Source of the DNA: a bacterium
Lineage (GTDB): Bacteria > Electryoneota > AABM5-125-24 > Hatepunaeales > Hatepunaeaceae
DNA: 37,616 nucleotides
NCBI GenBank assembly: GCA_021734165.1
Contig: JAIPJL010000019.1
Location: forward strand, 1-37,616
Direction: 5' to 3'
The position numbers were made by a program, and so were the translations under genes. Each line of letters opens with the position of its first letter. Positions within the stretch are counted from its first letter, which is position 1. Below are positions 1-7,290 of the stretch, piece after piece. The notes under the pieces were generated by a model. The model was not told the origin of the DNA and did no database searches. It was given only the letters and a program-made list of their open reading frames with translations.

Positions 1-387
1 CTTGCCTTCCTTTGATGAGTTACTGCCAGGTTTCAAGCGAAGCGTAACCTGGCAGATTACGTTTCGCAAGCCACACTTTCACCGTTTCACAATTCGTCTA
101 ATCCCTCCCCCCCTACAGAGTAGGGGGGGATTAAGGGGGGGGTACCTTATCAAAATCACCTTCCGTAATGCGCTAAACGCATCAGCTTCCATTCTCACAA
201 GATAGATACCCGCCTGTGATTTCACTTGCCTTCCTTTGATGAGTTACTGCCAGGTTTCAAGCGAAGCGTAACCTGGCAGATTACGTTGCGCAAGCCACAC
301 TTTCACCGTTGTACAATTCATCTAAACCCTCCCCCCCTACTATTGCAGAGCCTGTCCCTGCGAAGGCAGGGAGGGGGATTAAGGGGA
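1..387. repeat. Tandem duplication of the 3' end of a T9SS-cargo gene plus palindromic repeats
   Basis: Bases 1-116 reappear almost unchanged from 225 onward. Each copy contains the palindrome CTGCCAGGTT...AACCTGGCAG (stems 23-32/46-55 and 247-256/270-279). Each is followed by C-rich/G-rich arms, for example the 10-bp stem 107-116/120-129 and CCCTGC-gaag-GCAGGG at 356-371. The unit therefore looks like a duplicated gene tail with its downstream repeat. No intact gene lies here; open frames over this stretch are shadows of the repeat and start with the same peptide twice. Confidence 0.75.
145..214 (-). pseudogene. Fragment of a T9SS C-terminal sorting domain
   Basis: Read on the minus strand, this stretch encodes AGIYLVRMEADAFSALRKV then ILIR. 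It closely parallels the last 24 residues of the neighbouring FG-GAP protein (AGIYLARMETDAFSAVRKM, then VLVR). Homology stops at about 214, so only the tail remains. The stop codon of the intact copy (TAA) is replaced by TAC, so the frame runs on into the C-rich repeat. It is a remnant of a duplicated gene end, not a gene. Confidence 0.7.
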
Positions 388-2202
388 TTACCTTACCAAA
401 ACCATCTTCCGCACAGCGCTGAACGCATCAGTCTCCATTCGCGCGAGATATATCCCCGCCGGAGCATCCTGTCCATTCCAAATCACAGTATAACTGCCTG
501 CCGATTTTTTACCGTTAACCAATGTACAGATTAACTGCCCCTTCAGATCGAATACCTGCAGCGAAACATTTGATGTCATAGGCAGATCAAACGATAACTG
601 TGTTGTCGAATTAAATGGATTAGGGTATGGTTGACTTAGACTGAACTCCGTTGGAATAGTATTATGTGTATCATTACCAACAGCATCAGGACCAATACCG
701 ATTAGCGCAACGGTCAGTGAATCGTTGACAATATCGTTGGATGTGATGGTCAATGAACCACTATATTCACCTATTTCCTCCGGTGTAAAAGTAACAGTTA
801 CAACGAGGGAATCTTCGTTGTCAATGACTGTTTCATCTTCAAAATCATTACTGAAATAGTCACCTACAACAGAAATATCGGATACGGTTAGGTCAAGAAT
901 ACCTTTATTATAAATTGTAATAGTTAATTCCCTACTACTGTCAACAGGGATTTCGCCGAAATCTAATTCAACAGATGAAACGTCAATTTTGCAAGCTAAA
1001 GAATAAATATAAGCTGAGCCGTAATTTTCTCCGTTGTCATCATTATAGCGAGCTCCAACAATAACATGATCACCGTTTAAAGAAACAAAGCTACCGAACC
1101 AATCGTTTGATGCTGCATCGCTTGCAGTTAACTTTTGTTTTTCAATCCATTCATCATCATCGCGGACAAAGAGGTAGATTGAACCAGAATCGTCGCCATC
1201 GTCATTATTCTTCGGAGCGCTAATAATAGTATAATCACCACTATTAGAGACAAACATACCAAAGTAGTCATCTGCTGCAGTATCCGCAGCAATCAATTTT
1301 TGTTGTTGCGTCCATTCATCACCATCACGTACAAAGATGTAGGCTGAACCAGATTCCCATCCATTATCATCGTCCGTCCTTGCTCCTATAATAACATAAT
1401 TAGCGTCAATAGATACTGAATAGCCGAACTCTTCGTCTGCTTCTGCATCATCTGCAGTTAATTTCTGTTGTTGTGTCCATTCATCACCATCGCATACAAA
1501 GACATAAGCAGAGCCAGAACCATCTCCTGCATCATCACTCCACGGAGCGCCAATTATAACATAATCACCGTTAATTGAAACAGACCAGCCAAACTGGTCT
1601 CTTGCTTCTCCATCATCGGCGGTTAACTTTTGCTGTTGCGTCCATTCATTACCATCGCGTACAAAGATATAGGCTGAACCCGAAAGATTCCCGTTTTCAT
1701 CGTTTCCAGCGGCGCCGGCAATAGCGTAATCACCTGCAATAAAAACAGAATATCCAAAATAGTTACATGTATCAGCATCATTGGCAGTCAGTTTCGCTTG
1801 TTGTGTCCATTCATTACCATCTCGTGAAAAGATGTATGCTGAACCAGACATATTTCCACCATCATCGCTACGGTAAGCCCCAATGATCGCATAATCACCA
1901 CTAATTGAAACAGAAAAACCGAAAACATCCCCCATTTCCGCATCGTCAGCAGTCAGCTTTTGTTGTTGAGTCCACTCCTCACCATCCCGAACAAAGATAT
2001 ATGCCGAACCTGAGTTGTTTCCATTATCATCGTTGAGATAAGCTCCAATAATAGCATAATCACCGTCAATTGAAACTGAAATGCCGAATTGATCACCTGC
2101 TTCTGCATCATCGGCGGTGATTTTAAATTCATCAACAGCGAAGGCGCCCGCAGCCAGCGCTGCATTCATAATAAGGATTAAGATAATTGTTGAGCGTTTC
2201 AT
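388..2202 (-). CDS. Secreted FG-GAP repeat protein with ASH-like domain and T9SS C-terminal sorting domain
   Basis: I chose the ATG at 2202 because AAGGGG lies just upstream and a signal peptide follows (MKRSTIILILIMNAALAAGA). The mature protein has seven tandem repeats of about 57 residues, each opening like LTADDAEAGDQFG and closing like SGSAYIFVRDGDEWTQQQK. This is the integrin-alpha/FG-GAP pattern, probably a beta-propeller. A 'choice-of-anchor D'/ASH-like beta domain follows (about residues 420-520, FGEIPVDSSRELTITIYNKG). The end is a type IX sorting domain (YPNPFNSTTQLSFDLP ... KMVLVR). It is likely exported to the surface; the ligand is unknown. No T9SS machinery is in the window. Internal repeat similarity is high, suggesting recent repeat expansion. 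Confidence 0.85.
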   Translation of the reverse strand: MKRSTIILILIMNAALAAGAFAVDEFKITADDAEAGDQFGISVSIDGDYAIIGAYLNDDNGNNSGSAYIFVRDGEEWTQQQKLTADDAEMGDVFGFSVSISGDYAIIGAYRSDDGGNMSGSAYIFSRDGNEWTQQAKLTANDADTCNYFGYSVFIAGDYAIAGAAGNDENGNLSGSAYIFVRDGNEWTQQQKLTADDGEARDQFGWSVSINGDYVIIGAPWSDDAGDGSGSAYVFVCDGDEWTQQQKLTADDAEADEEFGYSVSIDANYVIIGARTDDDNGWESGSAYIFVRDGDEWTQQQKLIAADTAADDYFGMFVSNSGDYTIISAPKNNDDGDDSGSIYLFVRDDDEWIEKQKLTASDAASNDWFGSFVSLNGDHVIVGARYNDDNGENYGSAYIYSLACKIDVSSVELDFGEIPVDSSRELTITIYNKGILDLTVSDISVVGDYFSNDFEDETVIDNEDSLVVTVTFTPEEIGEYSGSLTITSNDIVNDSLTVALIGIGPDAVGNDTHNTIPTEFSLSQPYPNPFNSTTQLSFDLPMTSNVSLQVFDLKGQLICTLVNGKKSAGSYTVIWNGQDAPAGIYLARMETDAFSAVRKMVLVR

Positions 2203-2216
2203 AATAATTCCCCTTT

Positions 2217-2360
2217 TCTCACCACCAAGGCGCCAAGGCACAAAGAATTACAGCAATTAACACTTGGTGTCTTTGAGTCTTAGTTGTTTATTATTCTCTT
2301 TTTTAACACGGATGCACAGGATGATCAGGATAAAAATAAATCCTGTTTGTCTGTTTATCT
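2217..2360. repeat. Dispersed intergenic repeats
   Basis: Two repeat types lie side by side. At 2217-2246 is CACCACCAAGGCGCCAAGG followed by CACAAAG. At 2305-2355 is AACACGGATGCACAGGATG followed by ATCAGGATAAA and an ATCCTG half. The second recurs at 3016-3070 and 3736-3800, and in a shortened form inside a gene at 5774-5806. They are non-coding dispersed elements of unknown function. Confidence 0.65.
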
Positions 2361-2585
2361 CTACGCAAACTCGTACAGAGGAACTGTGCTTGCCGGCTTT
2401 TTTGTCGTTCTTAATAACTCTTCAATCTGACGCACAGTTTCCGGCTTCAGAAGCACATCACCGCAAAAAGAACACACCTCCGCAGGGACATTATCAATGA
2501 CAACGACTTCCCCCTTATATCGGGTGGTGTGAACAATAAAACGCTCTTCATACTCACCTGGGCATCCTTTGATACTGCATTTCAT
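2361..2585 (-). CDS. YgiT-type zinc-finger protein (MqsA-N-like antitoxin candidate)
   Basis: This is a small protein of 74 residues. The start at 2585 is set by a strong Shine-Dalgarno GAAGGAG eight bases upstream; a longer frame exists but overlaps the upstream gene. It has two cysteine pairs, CSIKGC near the N-terminus and CSFCG in the middle, and the motif VPAEVCSFCGDVLL. These are typical of the zinc-binding N-terminal domain of MqsA/YgiT proteins. The DNA-binding HTH domain of full MqsA is absent. It follows a DUF4258 gene by two bases, and the ribosome-binding site lies inside the end of that gene, so the two are translationally linked. Toxin-antitoxin function is inferred from family and layout. 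Confidence 0.75.
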   Translation of the reverse strand: MKCSIKGCPGEYEERFIVHTTRYKGEVVVIDNVPAEVCSFCGDVLLKPETVRQIEELLRTTKKPASTVPLYEFA

Positions 2586-2587
2586 TT

Positions 2588-2938
2588 TTATTTTCTCCTT
2601 CGTGTCGGTGTAATCCATTTTGGTTGTTTTGGGCTGTAAACAGTTATAATGATGAGTACCGGTTGTTCTGTTGTGCACACTATATGCAAAGGTCGATTGT
2701 CTTTGGTTGAACCGTTGACTAAACAACAAGCTCCCCTAAGATGTTCAGAGTAGTTCTCTAATATTCTACCATTTGAAATTGCTTCAAGAACTTCATCGAG
2801 TCTAATATCTTCTTCATCCATTTCCTGTTGGGCGTGATGTGTAATACGGATGTTTTCCATATTAGCCTGAGCAACGATGCGTTCCAGTATAACATCCAAA
2901 TCGTTTGTATTAATATCTTTTACACTACTGTCCTGCAT
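2588..2938 (-). CDS. DUF4258 domain protein, candidate toxin of a type II TA pair
   Basis: This is a 116-residue protein. The core ITHHAQQEMDEEDIRLDEV, then EAISNGRILENY, and later RPLHIVC and VLIIITVYSPKQPKW match the DUF4258 family. That family resembles small RNase-type toxins (RelE/MqsR-like fold) and is often encoded just upstream of a YgiT zinc-finger protein, as here. The first 25 or so residues are poorly conserved-looking, and initiation at the internal Met (MENIRITHH, residue 27) is possible. The gene lies between copies of a dispersed repeat, consistent with accessory DNA. Catalytic activity is not demonstrable from sequence. Confidence 0.75.
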   Translation of the reverse strand: MQDSSVKDINTNDLDVILERIVAQANMENIRITHHAQQEMDEEDIRLDEVLEAISNGRILENYSEHLRGACCLVNGSTKDNRPLHIVCTTEQPVLIIITVYSPKQPKWITPTRRRK

Positions 2939-3015
2939 AATTTCCTGTTTGTAAATATTCAGCCAGTTTAAAAAAATCCATTAGGTTTTACTAAATACTC
3001 TCTGTTTGCCTTTTC

Positions 3016-3070
3016 TAACACGGATGCACAGGATGATCAGGATAAAATCCTGTCTATCCTTGTTCTTATT
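3016..3070. repeat. Dispersed 'CACGGATGCACAGGAT' repeat, copy 2
   Basis: It reads CACGGATGCACAGGATGATC, then AGGATAAAATCCTGTC and TATCCTTGTTCTTA. It is nearly identical to the copy at 3736-3800 and partly palindromic (CAGGAT/ATCCTG). It lies between the toxin-like gene and the DUF4160/DUF2442 gene. Confidence 0.7.
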
Positions 3071-3083
3071 AGAGCGCTTTTCC

Positions 3084-3401
3084 TCAGTTAGATTGTCTTA
3101 TATGCTCTGAACGTTTCTTTAACCACTTCATTAGAGAACTCTGACTTTCACCGGATGGTTTACCGAGAAGCACATTCTCAACACTTATATCTTCGTCAAG
3201 GTCTATCCAATGAATACCCTCTCCCCTGCCAATTAGTCGCCAGTTATTTCGCTCCTTTGGATCACTGTGCAGAAGCCGTGGATACCATAAGAGAGGCGCT
3301 GAAATAGTACGACCATCAATAAGATCAATGATTAATGTATCTTCGTTGATACTTACATGTTTTGCTATTGCTGTTCCAGTCTCAATCACTGAAGTATTCA
3401 T
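3084..3401 (-). CDS. DUF2442 protein, probable independent internal start
   Basis: An internal ATG at 3401 is preceded by GAAGGAG with five bases of spacing, better than most starts nearby. It gives a 105-residue protein MNTSVIETGTAIAKHVSINE... that covers the whole DUF2442 domain. The start overlaps by 20 bases the ancestral stop of the DUF4160 frame, a typical coupled gene pair. DUF2442 may therefore still be made on its own, even if the upstream frame is damaged. Confidence 0.6.
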   Translation of the reverse strand: MNTSVIETGTAIAKHVSINEDTLIIDLIDGRTISAPLLWYPRLLHSDPKERNNWRLIGRGEGIHWIDLDEDISVENVLLGKPSGESQSSLMKWLKKRSEHIRQSN

Positions 3402-3608
3402 CCCAGCTCCTTCGGTATTGCTCTTCACAATCTTTTGTATATTGTTGATTTCAGGCCTGCTGAATCCCTTGTTACTCTGAAGTCTCACAGGAATCAACCA
3501 GAATTTGGCTACACTTTCGTCATGCTCGACATGAACATGATATGGTTCATCACGATCACCTGCGTAAAAGAAAAATCTATATTGTCCAACTCTTAAAACT
3601 GTAGGCAT
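3084..3608 (-). CDS. DUF4160-DUF2442 gene pair fused by a probable one-base frameshift
   Basis: Residues 1-61 (MPTVLRVGQYRFFFYAGDRD, EPYHVHVEHD, KFWLIPVRLQSNKGFSRPE) are a DUF4160 domain. Residues 70-174 (DGRTISAPLLWYPRLL, GEGIHWIDLDEDISVENVL) are a DUF2442 domain. The two families usually occur as separate adjacent genes. After codon 61 (GTG, 3428-3426) the -1 frame reads EEQYRRSWDEYFSD and stops at 3382-3384, the tail expected of DUF4160. The DUF2442 part has its own GAAGGAG and ATG at 3401. The simplest reading is loss of one G from GTGGAAGAG; a sequencing error or programmed -1 shift is possible. The pair resembles a toxin-antitoxin-like module, but its function is not established. Confidence 0.8.
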   Translation of the reverse strand: MPTVLRVGQYRFFFYAGDRDEPYHVHVEHDESVAKFWLIPVRLQSNKGFSRPEINNIQKIVKSNTEGAGMNTSVIETGTAIAKHVSINEDTLIIDLIDGRTISAPLLWYPRLLHSDPKERNNWRLIGRGEGIHWIDLDEDISVENVLLGKPSGESQSSLMKWLKKRSEHIRQSN

Positions 3609-4045
3609 TGTTCAAAACTTGTTTATCAAATATTTCGTAAAGTATTAATTTCCTATAATAAAAACAAGTAGTTAATCTCTACACCAAAGGTATTCTTCTG
3701 TTTTTGTACTCAATGTTAAAGAGAAGTTAAATATCTAACACGGATGCACAGGATGCTCAGAATAAAACATCCTGTATATCCTGTCTATCCTTGTTCTTAA
3801 CGTCCTTCTTATCAGCGCTTTCACACTTTCAAACTTGTAAACTTGCTAACTTGTTTACTTGCTAACTTGTTTTTTCCGTCACATTTCCGTCACACCCTCT
3901 ATCCCTTACCCACAAAGGCTTTCTGGCGATTGTGTGACGATGTGACGCAAATTATACATACACTCGTGCGGAATATACAACACTATACTCCAAAAAGCAA
4001 TACTTAATGTCATAAATATATCATAATCTTGCTTATTTTGCAAGC
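3609..4045. repeat. Gene-free stretch filled with dispersed and tandem repeats
   Basis: This holds the third 'CACGGATGCACAGGAT' copy (3736-3800). Next is a short tandem AACTTGTAAACTTGCTAACT pattern (about 3830-3870). Last is a roughly 112-bp element (3874-3985) that recurs at 32274-32386. No credible coding frame is present. Confidence 0.7.
3874..3985 (+). repeat. 112-bp dispersed element, copy A
   Basis: It begins TTCCGTCACATTTCCGTCAC and contains ACAAAGGCTTTCTGGCGATT, then GTGTGACGATGTGACGCAAA, and ends near CACTCGTGCGGAATATACA. Copy B at 32274-32386 has the same order and orientation with only scattered differences. The two GTCAC direct repeats on the left face two GTGAC repeats on the right, so the element has inverted GTCAC/GTGAC ends. 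No open frame of note. Confidence 0.75.
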
Positions 4046-4180
4046 CTACACTGATTGACTAAATTCTCCCAAACCGGATGGAAATTTAACAGCATTCCAT
4101 GCAACATTATAATATCCCGCTTCAAGTTTGTCATTGACCAGAGTCACAATTTCGCTTCCCTGTATGTTTATGTGTAATTG
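4046..4180 (-). pseudogene. Decayed T9SS/FlgD-like sorting-domain fragment
   Basis: Minus-strand translation gives LHINIQGSEIVTLVNDKLEA, then GYYNVAWNAVKFPSG, ending at a TAG at 4046-4048. This is the central part of a C-terminal sorting/FlgD-Ig-like domain (family pattern G.EV.TLV....AG...V.WNA...SG). The terminal strand expected after PSG is missing, and there is an in-frame stop a few codons upstream. It is a remnant of a second secreted-protein gene in this repeat-rich zone. Confidence 0.65.
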
Positions 4181-4234
4181 TTTTTAGGGCTTTCATTGAC
4201 AAAATTTGATACAAATCTTATGCACATAACGAAT

Positions 4235-5863
4235 CTATTCTTCCCCAAACACATCCGCCTGAAAAGTATAGAATTCCATTCCTTCGTGCCAATCATTCCT
4301 TGACAGCCCAGCTTTAAGGCAGAGGTTATTGAGAGTTTCATCCAAATCCCAGCCCTGCTCGGTGGCTACCTGGGGCAGATAGACAGCCTGCCTGCCGCGT
4401 TTCTTAATCAATATACCGTCCCTGCCGATTACAATGTCATCAATCCCTGAAACCAGTTTGAAGGGAGTCAATACCGAGATCTCAATTTCAATATCATCAA
4501 GCTCATCGAGCGTTACAGGTAAAAACCTGCGGTCGTTGAAAGCCGCCTGCATAGCCATTGATCCTATCACCCGGCTTAGTGGCATGTCCTCCGCCATGTG
4601 ACCTATGCAGCCGCGCAGATGTCCGTGTTTGTTTAGAGTGACAAAAGCTCCCTGATTATGATAGTCGGCATAATTAAATCCCCTCGGCAGAGGCACAGTT
4701 TCGGTTGTCAAATAACGGGTTATGGTCTCACGAGCGAGTTTTAATAGTGCCGCTTTGTCATCCTGTAAGGTTGAATTTGGATATACGCTGGTTTTAAAAT
4801 CAAAAGTTGTATTTTCAATTGCACGCGAACCTTTTTTCTGAGGCGCAAAAACAACCGCTCCATACCCTACAACTCGATCCGGTGTGCCGATCAGAGCGTC
4901 ACCTGAGTTGGCGGAACTGATGAGATACCCTTCCTTTGCGCTAAGCGATCTTGCCGCATACATAGCAGTCAGGATAGCGCCTTCTCCGCAGGCGCAGGTT
5001 GAGAGGCTTCTTATGTCTCGACGCATCTGATCAGCTATAGTTGACTGCACTTTTTGAGGCTCTCCCGATATAATCGCGTTAAGCGTTTTCCCGTCAACAA
5101 CTTTAGCATCTTCATAATTCGGATAATGCGACAAGTCGGTGCTGGCAACGATTAACGCTTTTCGGTCTTTAATAATTTCAGCCAGATTCTCACCGAACTT
5201 CCTGCAACCTCTCAGATCAGTGGTTCCAACAATGAATGGGACAATTTTCGCTTTGGGAAAGAGATACTGGATGAAAGGAACCTGCACTTCTACGGAGTGC
5301 TCCTGTCTGTGGACAGCAGGATTGAACAAGATATTTTTATCTGACTGAGTGATCTTATTTGCTATTTTTGAGTCTATTTCAACCAATCCAAGCGGCGTCC
5401 GGTATGCTCCTTCCGGGTAAACAGAAATACCGTTAAATCCGGCGGTTGTGTGGTTAATGCCAAGAATGATTATAAGATCGTAGTTAAAATCCTTGACTTG
5501 ATTATAAGCGTCAGCCGCAATCTGAGCTGAATAGATATATCCTGCGTGAGGAACGACAATCGCAACCGGAGGAGATTTATATACTATCCTTGTTGGGTTT
5601 GTTTTGAATGAATCCTTGAGATAGCTTTCAATAGCAAGCTTCAGTTTATCCGAATCATCCGGGTAAAACTGCCCGGCAACTGCCGGAGGGCGGATGCTAC
5701 GCTCATTAATCCTGTCATTTGACGGTTGAGATTGACAGCCTTGGGTCAGCAGAAGAATCAGAATTATCAATCTTAGATAGACAGGATGAACAGGATGGAC
5801 GGGATATTTTATATTCTTATCATGAATATAATGGTTATCCTTGTAAAAATAGTTTCTTTTCAT
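4235..5863 (-). CDS. AmmeMemoRadiSam system protein: MEMO1-AMMECR1 fusion, predicted lipoprotein
   Basis: Start ATG at 5863 overlaps the upstream TGA as ATGA and has GGAG seven bases before it; another ATG six bases upstream is less well placed. The N-terminus is followed by LRLIILILLLTQGC, a lipoprotein signal with Cys at residue 43. The MEMO domain (about 58-340) keeps VPHAGY, ILGINH and TCACGEGAI, supplying the His, His and Cys of the MEMO1 metal site. A linker leads to an AMMECR1 domain (about 365-542) with an intact LRGCIG. MEMO and AMMECR1 are usually separate; fusions are known. The biochemical role is unresolved. The residues before the signal (YPVHPVHPVY) are encoded by a dispersed repeat. 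Confidence 0.88.
   Translation of the reverse strand: MKRNYFYKDNHYIHDKNIKYPVHPVHPVYLRLIILILLLTQGCQSQPSNDRINERSIRPPAVAGQFYPDDSDKLKLAIESYLKDSFKTNPTRIVYKSPPVAIVVPHAGYIYSAQIAADAYNQVKDFNYDLIIILGINHTTAGFNGISVYPEGAYRTPLGLVEIDSKIANKITQSDKNILFNPAVHRQEHSVEVQVPFIQYLFPKAKIVPFIVGTTDLRGCRKFGENLAEIIKDRKALIVASTDLSHYPNYEDAKVVDGKTLNAIISGEPQKVQSTIADQMRRDIRSLSTCACGEGAILTAMYAARSLSAKEGYLISSANSGDALIGTPDRVVGYGAVVFAPQKKGSRAIENTTFDFKTSVYPNSTLQDDKAALLKLARETITRYLTTETVPLPRGFNYADYHNQGAFVTLNKHGHLRGCIGHMAEDMPLSRVIGSMAMQAAFNDRRFLPVTLDELDDIEIEISVLTPFKLVSGIDDIVIGRDGILIKKRGRQAVYLPQVATEQGWDLDETLNNLCLKAGLSRNDWHEGMEFYTFQADVFGEE
5774..5806. repeat. Dispersed repeat inside the signal-peptide region of the MEMO-AMMECR1 gene
   Basis: The plus strand reads GATAGACAGGATGAACAGGA followed by TGGACGGGAT, a shortened relative of the intergenic ATCCTGTCTATCC repeats at 3016-3070 and 3736-3800. 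Here it is in frame on the minus strand and codes for YPVHPVHPVYL. It lengthens the N-terminal region of the lipoprotein signal without breaking the frame. Confidence 0.65.
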
Positions 5864-7107
5864 TGCCATACTCCAGCAATTGGTTCTTTACAGTAACGAC
5901 ATTTTCCATTAACAATATTATTTGATTGGACAAAATATCCCTGTCGTTCAATGACTACTTTTCCGCATTTAGGACAGAATGTGTTGTTGCCGGGATGTCC
6001 TGGTACGTTACCAACAAATGGATAATGAATTCCCTTATCAAGCGCAATCTCACGTGCACGCACGAGAGTAGCAATGGGTGTGGGCGGCAGATTCAACATC
6101 TGATAATCAGGATGAAAGCGGGTGAAATGAATCGGTACGTCGGGCCCGACTTCACCCATCACCCAATCGCAAAGATTGGTCAGCATTTTTTCGGAATCGT
6201 TGAGTGTCGGCACCACAAGATTGACGATCTCCAGATGAGTACCGCTCTTTGCCACCTGCTTGATGCTCCTTAGCACTGGTTCCAACTCAGCATTACAGAC
6301 ATTACGGTAAAAATCCCTGCTGAAACCTTTCAGATCGATCTTGATCGCATCCAGCGTTTTGCACATCTCACTCAACGGTTCTTTTGTCATGAAACCACAG
6401 CTTATCAATACCGATCGTATTCCCTGCGCTCTGCCAAGCTCTGCAATATCAAGCAGATATTCGGTAAAAACTGTCGGTTCATTGTAAGTGTAAGCGATTA
6501 CCGGAGCAGCGCTATTTTCAGCGCTTTTAACAATACTAAGTGGGGGAACAAAATCGTCAGGGAAATCTTCAGGATTTGACTGAGAAAGCTCCCAGTTCTG
6601 GCAAAACTTGCAGTGCAGCGGACAACCCGCTGTGGCTATTGAAAACGCCATAGAACCGGGCAGGAAATGATAGAAAGGTTTTTTCTCGATAGGGTCAACA
6701 TGCGCGGATATCGGATGTCCATAGGAAAGCGTTCGCAGTTCACCATCGATGTTAATTCGTGTCCGACATTTTCCCCGTTCACCTATTCTTATCGTACAGC
6801 CTTGAGCGCAGAGCAGGCATTTAATCATCACCTCGCTGTGCTGATAATTGGGAAACAACGACGGACCTTCGCCATGACATTTAGCGCAGTTGCCTGCCGC
6901 TTCTGCAGTTGTTGCCCAGAATCTGGCGCGGGGGGCATTGCGAATTAACTTATCCAGCTTTCCGGCAGCGACAGCATCACCGTAAGAATCCCTGAAAAAA
7001 CATCGCATTAATGCCGGAGTGGATAGAAATACTCCGGCGCATCCAAGCAACAGGCTGTATTGAGCAGATGATTTAAGAAAATTGCGTCTGGTTATTTGAT
7101 CATTCAT
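5860..7107 (-). CDS. AmmeMemoRadiSam system radical SAM enzyme with twin-arginine signal and CxxCH motif
   Basis: This is a 415-residue protein opening with a twin-arginine signal (TRRNFLKSS and a hydrophobic stretch, residues 6-34). Residues 74-78 are CAKCH, a c-type-heme-like motif. Then comes the family's extra cysteine cluster CLLCAQGC...RGKC (97-114) and the radical SAM CxxxCxxC in TAGCPLHCKFCQNW (C162, C166, C169). The C-terminus carries CPKCG...CRYC, a zinc-ribbon-like knuckle. This is the pyruvate-formate-lyase-activating-enzyme-like protein of the AmmeMemoRadiSam trio. It overlaps the downstream MEMO-AMMECR1 gene by four bases, so the two are co-translated. The substrate is unknown. 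Export of a radical SAM enzyme would be odd. Confidence 0.87.
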   Translation of the reverse strand: MNDQITRRNFLKSSAQYSLLLGCAGVFLSTPALMRCFFRDSYGDAVAAGKLDKLIRNAPRARFWATTAEAAGNCAKCHGEGPSLFPNYQHSEVMIKCLLCAQGCTIRIGERGKCRTRINIDGELRTLSYGHPISAHVDPIEKKPFYHFLPGSMAFSIATAGCPLHCKFCQNWELSQSNPEDFPDDFVPPLSIVKSAENSAAPVIAYTYNEPTVFTEYLLDIAELGRAQGIRSVLISCGFMTKEPLSEMCKTLDAIKIDLKGFSRDFYRNVCNAELEPVLRSIKQVAKSGTHLEIVNLVVPTLNDSEKMLTNLCDWVMGEVGPDVPIHFTRFHPDYQMLNLPPTPIATLVRAREIALDKGIHYPFVGNVPGHPGNNTFCPKCGKVVIERQGYFVQSNNIVNGKCRYCKEPIAGVWQ

Positions 7108-7290
7108 TTTTACAAAGAGACAAAAGATAATGAATCACAAAAGATAATATAGGGAGTAAACATTGTTTATTCAAGATGAAAACATAAATTACATAGATGT
7201 TAAATGTATAGAGATATGCGTTACAGAAAAAATCGACAAAATTATATATCACTTTCAAAGGATTTGAGAAATTAAACAGTAGTTATCGGC

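Noticed and set aside
2-534. Two plus-strand frames that both begin MPSFDELLPGFKRSVTWQIT
   Set aside because: Identical starts come from the duplicated repeat; the second frame lies over the sorting-domain end of the FG-GAP gene. No ribosome site or homology.
1080-2120. DNA-level tandem repeats as a possible satellite
   Set aside because: They are the codons of seven FG-GAP protein repeats in one intact frame.
3418-3430. Programmed -1 frameshift as the main explanation of the DUF4160/DUF2442 overlap
   Set aside because: No slippery heptamer (X XXY YYZ) is seen at the site; simple loss of one base is simpler, though a programmed shift cannot be ruled out.
5926-6273. Plus-strand frame of 115 residues over the radical SAM gene
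   Set aside because: Antisense to a well-supported gene with zinc-ribbon and radical SAM motifs; no recognisable features.
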